A stretch of DNA of 64,000 nucleotides from NCBI GenBank assembly GCA_017306865.1, contig JAFKHH010000015.1, forward strand, positions 434,001 through 498,000. The letters are read 5' to 3'. The notes under the pieces were generated by a model. It saw only the letters and a program-made list of their open reading frames with translations, was not told the origin of the DNA and searched no databases. The position numbers were made by a program, and so were the translations under genes. Source of the DNA: Filimonas sp. GTDB taxonomy: Bacteria; Bacteroidota; Bacteroidia; Chitinophagales; Chitinophagaceae. Shown here in pieces: positions 27,061 to 35,357 of the stretch. Each line of letters opens with the position of its first letter. Position 1 is the stretch's first letter.

Positions 27061-28197
27061 TTATCCAAGCGCAGCAATCACTGTGTTTAATACATTCTTT
27101 GCCGCATCCGGCTTACCTAACGCCGCTGCTTTTTGATGCATTACTGTAAGCTGTTCCGGATGCGCCATCAATTCACGAACACGATAGGCCAGCCCTATGG
27201 CATCTATCGCCTTTAATGCAGCACCTTGCTCCATAAGATAATCTGCGTTATGCTCTTCCTGTCCGGGAATGGGTGCGTGCACTATTATCGGCAGGCCAAG
27301 TGCCAGGCACTCAGAAGTGGTTAACCCGCCCGGCTTGGTAATGACCAGGTCTGCACAGATCATCAGCTTTTCTACATGATTGGTAAATCCTTGCGGGAAT
27401 AAACGACCTGGGTAACGGATTGCCAATTGTTGCAAGCTGTCCAATGTATTTTTATTACGCCCGGCTAATACGATCAATTGAAAGTTTTTATCTTGTTCCA
27501 ACAGCTCTGCAGCCACATCGTCCAGCCTTCCCATACCGGCACCACCTCCCATTAATAGCAAAACAGGATGTTGTGTATTTAATCCTAAAGCGGTGCAAGC
27601 ATCCGCTTTATTCATTGCCTTAGCAGCCACAAAAGCAGGCATAACAGGTATGCCAGTTACATGAATGTTATGTGACGCAATATTATGATGCTCTAAACGA
27701 AACTTCACTTCCTCGTTGGCGGTGAAATAGCCTGCCATGTGCGGCATAACCCACATACGATGTAAATCGAAATCAGTTATTTGAACCCATACAGGTGTAT
27801 TAAAATCACCCTTGTTTATTTTATGCATCAAAAGTTCGGCAGGCAAAAAGTGCGTGCAGATAATCGCATCTGGTTTGAAGTTTTCAATCGCTTTGCTTAA
27901 AGCCCTCATATTTAATCTTTCAGCCGCGCGGCGTACTTTTTGAAACAGGTCGTCCGGGTTTGCTTTTGTAGTAACCTTATATACAGCGCCCCATAGTGAA
28001 GGAAAGTGTTGTACTAACTTAAGGTAAGAGTCTACATACAACTTACGAAAGGTTGCGGGCACATAATCCATCACATCCAGGTGCAGTGTCTCTATGTTTT
28101 TAAAATTTTCTTTAGCGCATGCATCTAATGCTTCTGATGCACGTACATGCCCGGCTCCTGCCGATACACTGAGCAATAGTATTTTATGTGACTTCAT
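27061..28197 (-). CDS. MGDG-synthase/UDP-glycosyltransferase-type glycolipid glycosyltransferase
   Basis: 378 residues. The N-terminal domain has the MGDG synthase signature SVSAGAGHVRASEALD near residue 10 and LHLDVMDYVP. The C-terminal GT-B half has VLLLMGGGAGMGRLDD and the UDP-sugar-binding stretch KPGGLTTSECLALGLPIIVHAPIPGQEEHNADYL. It probably transfers a hexose to diacylglycerol (UgtP/MgdA-like) at the inner membrane. A TATATTTG element on the minus strand at 28226-28233 is a likely -7 box. Substrate sugar cannot be read from sequence. Confidence 0.87.
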   Translation of the reverse strand: MKSHKILLLSVSAGAGHVRASEALDACAKENFKNIETLHLDVMDYVPATFRKLYVDSYLKLVQHFPSLWGAVYKVTTKANPDDLFQKVRRAAERLNMRALSKAIENFKPDAIICTHFLPAELLMHKINKGDFNTPVWVQITDFDLHRMWVMPHMAGYFTANEEVKFRLEHHNIASHNIHVTGIPVMPAFVAAKAMNKADACTALGLNTQHPVLLLMGGGAGMGRLDDVAAELLEQDKNFQLIVLAGRNKNTLDSLQQLAIRYPGRLFPQGFTNHVEKLMICADLVITKPGGLTTSECLALGLPIIVHAPIPGQEEHNADYLMEQGAALKAIDAIGLAYRVRELMAHPEQLTVMHQKAAALGKPDAAKNVLNTVIAALG

Positions 28198-28497
28198 GCT
28201 GTCTTTTTATAATAGGTTTAGTGTACAAATATAATCGACCAGCTTTGCCACATTTGCTTGAATCTGTTAAAGTATGAATTAAGCCTGGGCTGCCAAATGT
28301 AATGGCATTGCCTCACTGTTACATGATTAGATTGATCCATTGTTATAAAAAAGGTGAATCAAATGATTCACCTTTTTTATGTTGTTCGACATGTTAGCGA
28401 AGCGCATGTCGAATAGCAATAATCCTGACAGGTCTTAAAGACCTGTCAGGTTGATTTCATCCTCGTTCGTGCGAACAAGAACCAGGGCAAAGAGCAT
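28198..28497. repeat. Compound repeat module 2
   Basis: 300 bases, no gene. After an ATTGATCCATTGTTAT start there is hairpin AAGGTGAATCA-AA-TGATTCACCTT (28347-28378), TTCGACATG hairpin (28384-28414) and perfect palindrome CCTGACAGGTCTT-A-AAGACCTGTCAGG (28424-28450). A GAACCAGGGCAAAGA tail at about 28479 resembles GAACCAGAGCGAAGA at 34683. Confidence 0.85.
28347..28378 (-). terminator. Terminator of lipoprotein gene, GGTGAATC hairpin copy 2
   Basis: AAAAAAGGTGAATCA-AA-TGATTCACCTTTTTT, a perfect 15-bp stem with T run in the minus direction. Confidence 0.8.
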
Positions 28498-29055
28498 TTA
28501 CTTCCCTGCAATCACATCTGTATTTGCCACATTGCATAAAGCGGCATCATGCACAATTACTTTGTTATTTAAGTGCGATACATTGATCCAGCCATAATAT
28601 TTTTGATTGTTTACTTCTATGCATACTCCAATGTAATTATGCAGTTTGTCTTTCCAGGTTCCCTGCCAATAGTCAACGGTAGGTGTAATAACCTTTTCTA
28701 CAATAATACCGCTTGGCGAGCGCAACCATGCGTACCCTAATCCACCATCTTTTCCAATGACAACATTAGCAGCATGTGCTTTTAATTGTTCGTTCGAATT
28801 AATAAGCAGTTTATTCGTGCCATGAGATACCAGGTGATATTGCTGATGATCTCCATTGCTGTCAGCGGTAAGCGAAACAGTAAAGAAAAAATCCATCGTA
28901 CCGTCTTTATTTAAATCCACTTTAAACTCCTGGTTATAGCGGATAACACTATCATGGTAATCTGTATAGTCCATAGTGGGCAGAGGTGTCGCGGGGTTCT
29001 TTTTGCAGGCTACAAAACTGCCTGCAATGAGTACCAGCAGGAAAATCCTTTTCAT
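28498..29055 (-). CDS. Lipoprotein with calcium-binding-type motif, function unknown
   Basis: 185 residues, type II signal with lipobox SFVAC (Cys17). DLNKDGTMD at residues 47-55 has the DxNxDGxxD form of calcium-binding loops in EF-hand and FG-GAP-like proteins. The rest (HLVSHGTNKLLI, AYVWLRSPSG-like, GVCIEVNNQKYYGWINVS) looks like a beta-rich extracytoplasmic domain. I do not recognise the family. It lies alone between two repeat modules, each with the same terminator hairpin. Confidence 0.75.
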   Translation of the reverse strand: MKRIFLLVLIAGSFVACKKNPATPLPTMDYTDYHDSVIRYNQEFKVDLNKDGTMDFFFTVSLTADSNGDHQQYHLVSHGTNKLLINSNEQLKAHAANVVIGKDGGLGYAWLRSPSGIIVEKVITPTVDYWQGTWKDKLHNYIGVCIEVNNQKYYGWINVSHLNNKVIVHDAALCNVANTDVIAGK

Positions 29056-29149
29056 GTTTTAGTTATTTACTGCAAAGGAATTTTCCAAAACCCGCACAAA
29101 AAAGCAAAAATGGATGAGAGGTGGAATAATACGCTGAAGTGTAGTAAGT

Positions 29150-29344
29150 GAGGTGGCAAGTGATGGAATACATGCCTGAAGTGTGCATTATTCCGCTGAG
29201 GGTTTGTTGAATGGTTATAATACGGCATTGATAAATTGTTCTAAAAGAAAAGGTGAATCAAATGATTCACCTTTTTTATGCTGTTCGGCATGTTAGCGAA
29301 GCGCATGTCGAACAACAATTTAACCATCTAACAATTAAACAATT
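29150..29344. repeat. Compound repeat module 3
   Basis: An ATTGATAAATTGTTCT start, hairpin AAAAGGTGAATCA-AA-TGATTCACCTTTT (29248-29276), TTCGGCATG hairpin (29283-29313) and the 31-base A/T array at 29314-29344. The array ends at the first base of the S9 peptidase stop codon (TAA on the minus strand, 29344-29346). Confidence 0.85.
29248..29276 (-). terminator. Terminator of S9 peptidase gene, GGTGAATC hairpin copy 3
   Basis: 13-bp perfect stem, AA loop, T run in the minus direction, about 68 bases past the stop. Confidence 0.8.
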
Positions 29345-31503
29345 TATTTCACCGTTCCTTCCAGCGCCAACAGGAAGGCATATTGCAGCGCTACATCTTT
29401 CAAATAGTCAAACCTGCCGGATGCGCCACCGTGCCCTGCCGACATATTTGTATGAAGTAGTATGATGTTGTTATCCGTTTTCAATTCACGCATTTTTGCA
29501 ACCCATTTGGCCGGTTCAAAATATTGTACCTGCGAGTCATGCAGCCCGGTTGTGATCAGCATGTTAGGATATGCCTTCTTCTCTACATTATCATACGGGG
29601 AGTAAGACTTCATATACTCATACGCATCTTTATTTTTCGGATTGCCCCATTCGTCAAATTCGTTTGTTGTCAATGGAATGCTTTCATCCAGCATAGTAGT
29701 CACCACATCTACAAACGGTACTGCGGCAATAATACCATGCCACAGGTCCGGACGCATGTTGGTAATAGCACCCATCAGCAATCCGCCGGCACTGCCGCCC
29801 ATCGCATACAAATGTTCTTTAGCTGTATATTTTTGCTGAATTAAATATTCTGCACAATCGATGAAGTCGGTAAACGTATTTTTCTTTTTCATCAGCTTTC
29901 CATCCTCATACCACTGACGCCCCATCTCCTGTCCACCGCGAATATGAGCTATTGCATATACAAAGCCGCGGTCTAGCAAACTAAGCCTGTTACTGCTAAA
30001 GCTAGCATCCATACTATTGCCATAAGAGCCATAACCGTACAGTAGTAACGGTGCAGTACCGTCCAGCTTCGTACCTTTTTTATACACAATGGATACCGGC
30101 ACCTTTACCCCATCTCTTGCTGTAGCATAGCTGCGTTCGGTTACATAATCTTTCACATTATAACCACCTACTACTTCCTGCTGCTTCATCAGTTGTTTGG
30201 CCTTTGAGTTCATATCATAGTCAAACACAGAACCGGGTGTAGTTAGTGAAGTATAGTTGTACCGAAGCTTAGTTGTATTATACTCCGGGTTTGCGCCCAC
30301 ACTTGCCGTATAGGCAGGTTCTCCAAAATCTAAATAATGCTGATCGTTTGTTTTCAGGTTACGCACTTGTATTTGTAACAAGCCGTTTTTACGTTCTGTT
30401 ACTACAAGGTAATCGCTAAACACATCTATACCTTCCAGCAATACGTCATTCCGGTTAGGGATCACTTCTTTCCAGTTCTCTATGCTGGTTTTATCCAGCG
30501 GAGATTCCATCAGGCGGAAGTTCTTTGCATCCTTATTGGTAGTAATTAAAAAACGGTCGCCCTGGTGGTCCACATCATACAGTACATCTTTCATTCTTGG
30601 TGCAAATACCTTGAATGCGGCGTTCGGCTCGTCTGCACTTGCGTACTGCATTTCCGCAGACATAGTAGCAGCAGAATAAATAAAAATGTATTTGTTCGAT
30701 TTACTTTTCGAAACGCCTATGTAGTTGGATGGATCTTTTTCATTGTACACCAGCACGTCTGTTGTTACAGGTGAGCCAAGCGTATGTTTTTTGATCTTAA
30801 CGGTTAATAATGTTTCCGGGTTTTTCTCTGTATAGTACAGCGTCTTGTTGTCATTAGCCCATACACTTCCGCCGGATGTCAATGGAACCTCATCCTTGTA
30901 TATTTCTCCTGTTTCCAGGTTCTTGATATATACATTGTATATTCTTCGGGAAAGGGTATCCACGCCGAATGCCAGCAACTTATTATCAGGGCTGATATTA
31001 AAGCCTGTGGCAGAATAATAATTATGCCCTTTCGCCATAGCATCTACGTCGAGCAACATTTCTTCGGCTGCATCCAGGGAGCCTTTCTTACGGCAATATT
31101 TAAAATACTGCTGTCCTTCTTCTGTACGTGTATAATAGTAATACCCGCTTTTAAACACCGGTACAGATTCATCTTTCTCTTTAATACGGGCTTTCATTTC
31201 TTTGAACAGGTTTTCACGAAAATCTTTCAACCCGCTCATCATAGTATCCGTATAAGTGTTCTCTGCCTCCAGGTATTGCACCACTTTCGTACTGTCAGGC
31301 CCTTTCTTAAAGTAATCATTCATCCAGTAATAATCATCGATGCGCTTGTCGCCAAACATGCCCACATCTTTAGGTTTCTTCTCTGCTACCGGTGGTTTCA
31401 CGCCTGCCGGCCATTGATATGTTTGTTTTTCCATTTTCGGTTTACATGATTGAGCAAAAGCCACAGCTATCAGGGTAGCTGCAAGTGGTATATATTTTCT
31501 CAT
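29344..31503 (-). CDS. S9 family prolyl oligopeptidase/oligopeptidase B, lipoprotein
   Basis: 719 residues. Lipobox FAQSC (Cys20) suggests a membrane-anchored periplasmic enzyme, whereas classic oligopeptidase B is cytosolic. A seven-bladed propeller domain (about 75-430) precedes the alpha/beta-hydrolase domain, with nucleophile Ser571 in MGGSAGGLLMGA. The catalytic Asp lies in the ITTGLHDSQVQYFEPAKW region and the His in MSAGHGGASGRF. Likely cleaves short peptides after basic residues (oligopeptidase B type) or Pro. pncB lies 20 bases upstream on the same strand, so the two may be co-transcribed. Confidence 0.92.
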   Translation of the reverse strand: MRKYIPLAATLIAVAFAQSCKPKMEKQTYQWPAGVKPPVAEKKPKDVGMFGDKRIDDYYWMNDYFKKGPDSTKVVQYLEAENTYTDTMMSGLKDFRENLFKEMKARIKEKDESVPVFKSGYYYYTRTEEGQQYFKYCRKKGSLDAAEEMLLDVDAMAKGHNYYSATGFNISPDNKLLAFGVDTLSRRIYNVYIKNLETGEIYKDEVPLTSGGSVWANDNKTLYYTEKNPETLLTVKIKKHTLGSPVTTDVLVYNEKDPSNYIGVSKSKSNKYIFIYSAATMSAEMQYASADEPNAAFKVFAPRMKDVLYDVDHQGDRFLITTNKDAKNFRLMESPLDKTSIENWKEVIPNRNDVLLEGIDVFSDYLVVTERKNGLLQIQVRNLKTNDQHYLDFGEPAYTASVGANPEYNTTKLRYNYTSLTTPGSVFDYDMNSKAKQLMKQQEVVGGYNVKDYVTERSYATARDGVKVPVSIVYKKGTKLDGTAPLLLYGYGSYGNSMDASFSSNRLSLLDRGFVYAIAHIRGGQEMGRQWYEDGKLMKKKNTFTDFIDCAEYLIQQKYTAKEHLYAMGGSAGGLLMGAITNMRPDLWHGIIAAVPFVDVVTTMLDESIPLTTNEFDEWGNPKNKDAYEYMKSYSPYDNVEKKAYPNMLITTGLHDSQVQYFEPAKWVAKMRELKTDNNIILLHTNMSAGHGGASGRFDYLKDVALQYAFLLALEGTVK

Positions 31504-31523
31504 AAACTCGGTTTGACATCAAT

Positions 31524-32702
31524 TTAATCAATTCCGAGTATAATCTTCGCCAGTTCGATCATTTTGGGATCACCGGTATATTTTCCCTTTTCGTCGGACA
31601 GTTTTATTGTCGACGCCCATTTCATATTAGCAGGTTGTGCCTCCGTCAGTTTCATTACAATATTCATGGGCGTCAGTCCTACATCATTTGTCAGGTTAGT
31701 GCCTATACCAAAAGAAGCATTGATCTTTCCCTTGCAGAAAGCCGCAATGGTTTCCACCTTTTCATAGTTTAAACCATCTGAGAACGTGATGGTTTTATAC
31801 AAGGGATTGATTCCTAGTTTTTGGTAATGCGTAATGGTTTTTTCGGCAAATGCTATCGGCTCACCGCTGTCATGCCTGACCCCATCGAACAGCTTGGCAA
31901 ATTTTTTATCAAACTGTTCAAAGAACACATCCGTTGTATAGGTGTCTGACAACGCAATGCCAAGATCACCACGAAAAACGTCCACCCAATGTTCAAGCCC
32001 AAGGGCATTGGCCATTTTATATCCATAACGTGCTGCGTGAAACATAAACCATTCATGCGCATGTGTGCCGATGGGTTTGGTGTTATACAACATGGCCAAA
32101 TGTACATTGCTGGTGCCTATAAAACTATTGCCTCCGTTTTCTTTTAATGCTTCCAGCACTAACCGGTGCACAGCATAGCTATGGCGTCGCCTTGTACCAA
32201 AGTCGGCAACCGTTACACCCAGCGCATTGTAGCGGTCTATCTTTTCCTTTGTAATACGTTTTACCTCGTCATCACTGATGCGTTGCAAGCCGTTTAATTT
32301 ATAATACAGTTCACTGATGAAGGAAAGTAAAGGCACCTCCCACAATATGGTTCTATACCAGTAACCACTTACACTTACATGTAACTCACTTCCCTCCTGC
32401 TCTATTTTTACTTCCGAAGGATCATAGTGATAACCTTGCAAAAAATCGAGATAGGCAGGATCCAGATAAGGGCAATTACGCAGCACAAATTGTTTTTCCT
32501 CTTTGGTAAGTTTTAACTCTCCCATTGTGTCAACCACGTGCCGCAATGCCTTTCCAAAGCCTTCTGGAAAGGCGTGTTTACCTCTGTTTATAAATTGATA
32601 ATGCACTTTTGCATCAGGAAATAGTTTTACCACTGCATATTGCATGGTGAATTTGTAAAAGTCGTTATCTAAAAGCGAATGTGCAGAAGGTGTTATATCC
32701 AT
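31524..32702 (-). CDS. pncB: Nicotinate phosphoribosyltransferase
   Basis: 392 residues, the short PncB type. Makes nicotinate mononucleotide from nicotinate and PRPP with ATP in NAD salvage. Motifs: LLDNDFYKFTMQYAV near the N-terminus, GTRRRHSYAVHRL (phosphate region; the family's autophosphorylated His lies in this segment), GTSNVHLAMLYNTKPIGTHAHEW, and FGIGTNLTNDVG in the C-terminal barrel. A TTATTTTG element at 32737-32744 (minus strand) may be its -7 box. Probably first gene of a transcript with the S9 peptidase. Confidence 0.95.
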   Translation of the reverse strand: MDITPSAHSLLDNDFYKFTMQYAVVKLFPDAKVHYQFINRGKHAFPEGFGKALRHVVDTMGELKLTKEEKQFVLRNCPYLDPAYLDFLQGYHYDPSEVKIEQEGSELHVSVSGYWYRTILWEVPLLSFISELYYKLNGLQRISDDEVKRITKEKIDRYNALGVTVADFGTRRRHSYAVHRLVLEALKENGGNSFIGTSNVHLAMLYNTKPIGTHAHEWFMFHAARYGYKMANALGLEHWVDVFRGDLGIALSDTYTTDVFFEQFDKKFAKLFDGVRHDSGEPIAFAEKTITHYQKLGINPLYKTITFSDGLNYEKVETIAAFCKGKINASFGIGTNLTNDVGLTPMNIVMKLTEAQPANMKWASTIKLSDEKGKYTGDPKMIELAKIILGID

Positions 32703-32942
32703 AGCATTGATTTAAGTGTGCGTCATTTTATTCATCCAAAATAAGCCTGGTAGGAAAGTTAAGCATATCGGGCGTGAAAAACCACACTAAAGCATGCTGT
32801 TCTCCGCATTGTCGGCTTTGTAGATAATCTTTACCTATGCACTTTATAAACTGGGCTACTTATTGTTCTGCTTATAAAGCCAATCACAAGGAGACTACTT
32901 TAAAGATTCAAATAAATTTTAAACTACTAAAACTATTCTGAA

Positions 32943-33761
32943 ATGAAGAAAACTATCCTAAGCCTAACGGTATTATTTGCTGTATTAGTGGCGCAGGAGA
33001 AAGTTGCTGCACAAGGTTTTCTAAAGAAACTAAAAGACAAAGCCAACCAGGTAGCTAACCAGGTGGTTGACAAAAAAGTAGACCAGGCTGTTGGCAATAC
33101 GACAGGCACAACCCCATCAGGCCCTTCAAACACAGGCGGCATGCCATCTTCTAGCAGTTCATCAACTGGTAGTAAGGCATACAATACCGGCGGAGAGGGA
33201 CTGAAAAACACGACTCCACCAGATGTGAATCAACAGATCAGCGATGCTGAAAAGGCAAATGATACAAAGAATTACAGCGACGCCCGCTATTCTATACAGC
33301 AGGCTTTATTGGGTGTAGAATTACAAATGGGGAAAGAGATCTTGAAATCGCTACCGGACAATGTTTCCGGTCTTGCGAAAGACACCACCCAGGACAGGGT
33401 AATGAGTACGCACTGGGGCTGGAATAACTTAACGATCCAACGTATATACAAGAAAGACAGTAAGGAATTTTCTACCGTTGTGGGCAATAATTCTTTTTAC
33501 AGTGGCTGGTTAGAATTGTATTTCAATGGCACGTATGCCCAGTCAAATGGCGAAACGCAAAACATGAAGCAGATACGTGTAAAGGGTTACAAAGCCGTTA
33601 TCAAGTTTGATAAAAATGAAGGCTATACAGTGCTGATACCTTTGGGGCAATCCAGCTTGGTCACGTTTAACGGTATCAACTTCGCCACAGAACAGGAAAT
33701 GACAACCGCGGTGAACAGCTTTGATATTGACGGCATTAAGAAAATGCTGGGTGAACAATAA
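32943..33761 (+). CDS. Secreted protein of unknown function, paralogue of the next gene
   Basis: 272 residues. Signal peptide about 1-23 (ending KVAAQ), followed by a Lys-rich helix (FLKKLKDKANQVANQVVDKKVDQ), a Ser/Thr/Gly linker (about 50-90) and a C-terminal domain. The C-terminal domain shares the pattern DARYSIQQALLGVELQMGKEILKSLP...Y...VLIPLGQSSLVTFNG with the following gene. I do not recognise the family. The next gene starts 32 bases after this stop, so the pair is probably one operon that arose by duplication. Confidence 0.8.
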   Translation: MKKTILSLTVLFAVLVAQEKVAAQGFLKKLKDKANQVANQVVDKKVDQAVGNTTGTTPSGPSNTGGMPSSSSSSTGSKAYNTGGEGLKNTTPPDVNQQISDAEKANDTKNYSDARYSIQQALLGVELQMGKEILKSLPDNVSGLAKDTTQDRVMSTHWGWNNLTIQRIYKKDSKEFSTVVGNNSFYSGWLELYFNGTYAQSNGETQNMKQIRVKGYKAVIKFDKNEGYTVLIPLGQSSLVTFNGINFATEQEMTTAVNSFDIDGIKKMLGEQ

Positions 33762-33793
33762 ACTACCATTACTCACAGAATTATTACTGATAC

Positions 33794-34411
33794 ATGAAAA
33801 AGATATTTCTACTTACGATTATTACAATTACATCTTTGGCGGTAAAGGCACAACAGGACTTTAAAACAGCCGCAGCAAGTGCGCGCACTGCATATGCAGC
33901 CGGTAAACTGGAAGACGCGCACTTCTCTTTGCAACAGGCATTGCAGGAGCTGGATATCATTATCGGGAAGGAGGTTATAAAACTGCTGCCTGCAAAAATG
34001 GACAGCCTGAATACAAATGCTGCAGAAGATGGCGTTACCAGTACGTCAGGTTACTTAGGTACAACTATACGCCGTGTGTACACTACACCATCTAAAAATG
34101 CAGAGCTGCAAATTGTAAGCAATTCACCACTGATAGGTACGCTAAATGCGTTTTTAAATACACCGCTTCTTGCCGGGCTGGGTAGCGACGGTAAAACTAA
34201 AGTGATAAAGATAGCTGGTTATAAAGGCCGCCTGACTAAGGAAGATGGTTACAGTGAGGACGCGACTACTCCGGCACAACCATCTTACAAAATTGAAGTT
34301 CCGTTTAGCAATGCGTTGGTAACATTTACTGTTACAAAATCTAATGAGGCAGAGATTGTGCGCCTGGCAAATACCATTCCGCTGGCACAGATTGCCAAGC
34401 TGATACAATAG
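33794..34411 (+). CDS. Secreted protein of unknown function, shorter paralogue
   Basis: 205 residues, signal peptide about 1-19 (ending VKAQQ). It has AGKLEDAHFSLQQALQELDIIIGKEVIKLLP (about 36-66), then KVIKIAGYKGRL and KIEVPFSNALVTFTVTKS. These align by eye with the 272-residue neighbour but lack its Lys-rich helix and linker. No motif indicates an enzymatic role. It may be periplasmic. Confidence 0.8.
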   Translation: MKKIFLLTIITITSLAVKAQQDFKTAAASARTAYAAGKLEDAHFSLQQALQELDIIIGKEVIKLLPAKMDSLNTNAAEDGVTSTSGYLGTTIRRVYTTPSKNAELQIVSNSPLIGTLNAFLNTPLLAGLGSDGKTKVIKIAGYKGRLTKEDGYSEDATTPAQPSYKIEVPFSNALVTFTVTKSNEAEIVRLANTIPLAQIAKLIQ

Positions 34412-34432
34412 TCGTTATGGTCATCTATTATA

Positions 34433-34465
34433 AGCCGCTTTCCTTTCCAGGGGCGGCTATTTTTA
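34433..34465 (+). terminator. Terminator after the secreted-protein pair
   Basis: AGCCGC ... GCGGCT with partially paired CTTTCC/GGGG inside, followed by ATTTTTATT. Confidence 0.6.
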
Positions 34466-34471
34466 TTGCTT

Positions 34472-34754
34472 GCCACTAAGACAGGAAGACACAAAGAAAC
34501 GCCAAGGAAAAGAAGATAAAATCTATCTGCTCAGTTTTATACTAAGCTGAATAAAGAACAAATAGTTACAGTGTGCGACGCAAGTAAAGCTCAATGGATA
34601 TTCTTCAGCCGGGTTCATAGAAAATACAAAAGCCCCGGCGCGTGTCCTCACGCGCTGGTTGGTAGCAGGTTCGTGAGGACACGAACCAGAGCGAAGAAAA
34701 TATTAAGTGTTCAGTAAGACTTGTGGAATCATTGTGTCTTCTTGTCTTTGTGGC
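34472..34754. repeat. Long inverted-repeat element enclosing two tandem hairpins
   Basis: Outer arms 34472-34494 and 34732-34754 match at 21 of 23 positions. Inside are GCGCGTG-TCCT-CACGCGC (34638-34655) and GGTTCGTG-AGGA-CACGAACC (34668-34687), whose four-base loops are complementary. No ORF. The element fills most of the gap between the secreted-protein pair and the convergent globin gene. Confidence 0.8.
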
Positions 34755-34815
34755 CACAAAAAGAAAAGGACTGACTTTCGCCAATCCCTTCTTTTGTTCA
34801 GAAAACTGAATATAC

Positions 34816-35226
34816 CTAACATGCTACAGACTCTACCATTGCGGCGCACAGGATACTGTAGCAGGTAGACCAGGCTTCTTCTGCATCTTCGTTCCATGCA
34901 GTGCCCAGCCGCTGCTCCAGCGTCCATAAAAGCACTTCGCCTACCACAACGTAGTGATAAGGCTCTACGCCGTACTTTACGTGCCGCTGTGCCAATGCTG
35001 CTATGTCGTCTACGAGATCTTCCAACCTGTCTAGCCGGGAGATCACGTAGCCCAACATAGCCATCAGCTTTTTAGATTGTTCAAGAACTGGTGTGTTGTT
35101 AAACATAGGTTGCACTTCTGGTGCTATTTCAAATAGGCGCGTATAAAACAACCGGCCGATAGTATCTGCATCCGGCGATACCAGTCGCCAGTTGTTCCTG
35201 ATGGTGTTTATTTGTTGCCTTGTCAT
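34816..35226 (-). CDS. Single-domain globin
   Basis: 136 residues of the flavohaemoglobin/Vitreoscilla-haemoglobin class, without a reductase domain. Proximal (F8) His82 lies in AALAQRHVKYGV, PheCD1 at 42 (PMFNN), GlnE7 at 50 (LEQSKKL) and TyrB10 at 28 (LFYTRLF). Tyr/Gln in the distal pocket suggests O2 or NO binding and detoxification, as in the family. A good promoter sits 23 bases upstream, and the gene is divergent from the serine hydrolase gene. Confidence 0.92.
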   Translation of the reverse strand: MTRQQINTIRNNWRLVSPDADTIGRLFYTRLFEIAPEVQPMFNNTPVLEQSKKLMAMLGYVISRLDRLEDLVDDIAALAQRHVKYGVEPYHYVVVGEVLLWTLEQRLGTAWNEDAEEAWSTCYSILCAAMVESVAC

Positions 35227-35248
35227 ACGTACGGATTAAATAATACTT

Positions 35249-35279
35249 CAAAGTTAATCCCGCAGATAGGCGCATCAAA
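35249..35279 (-). promoter_or_regulatory. Globin promoter
   Basis: On the minus strand TTTG (35279-35276), a 19-base spacer, TAACTTTG (35256-35249). Exact consensus match; leader about 18 bases. Confidence 0.75.
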
Positions 35280-35357
35280 TGTGATAAAACACGCAAACGA
35301 ATATTTTTATCACGTACCTTCAGGAGATAAACAACAACTCGGAAATCTGCTCATATC

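Noticed and set aside
26859-29344. CRISPR-like array because of repeated hairpins
   Set aside because: The repeats are spaced by whole genes, differ in order and orientation, and no cas genes are present.
34412-34815. Degenerate gene in the gap before the globin
   Set aside because: The whole stretch is explained by a terminator and a long inverted-repeat element; no frame shows protein-like sequence.
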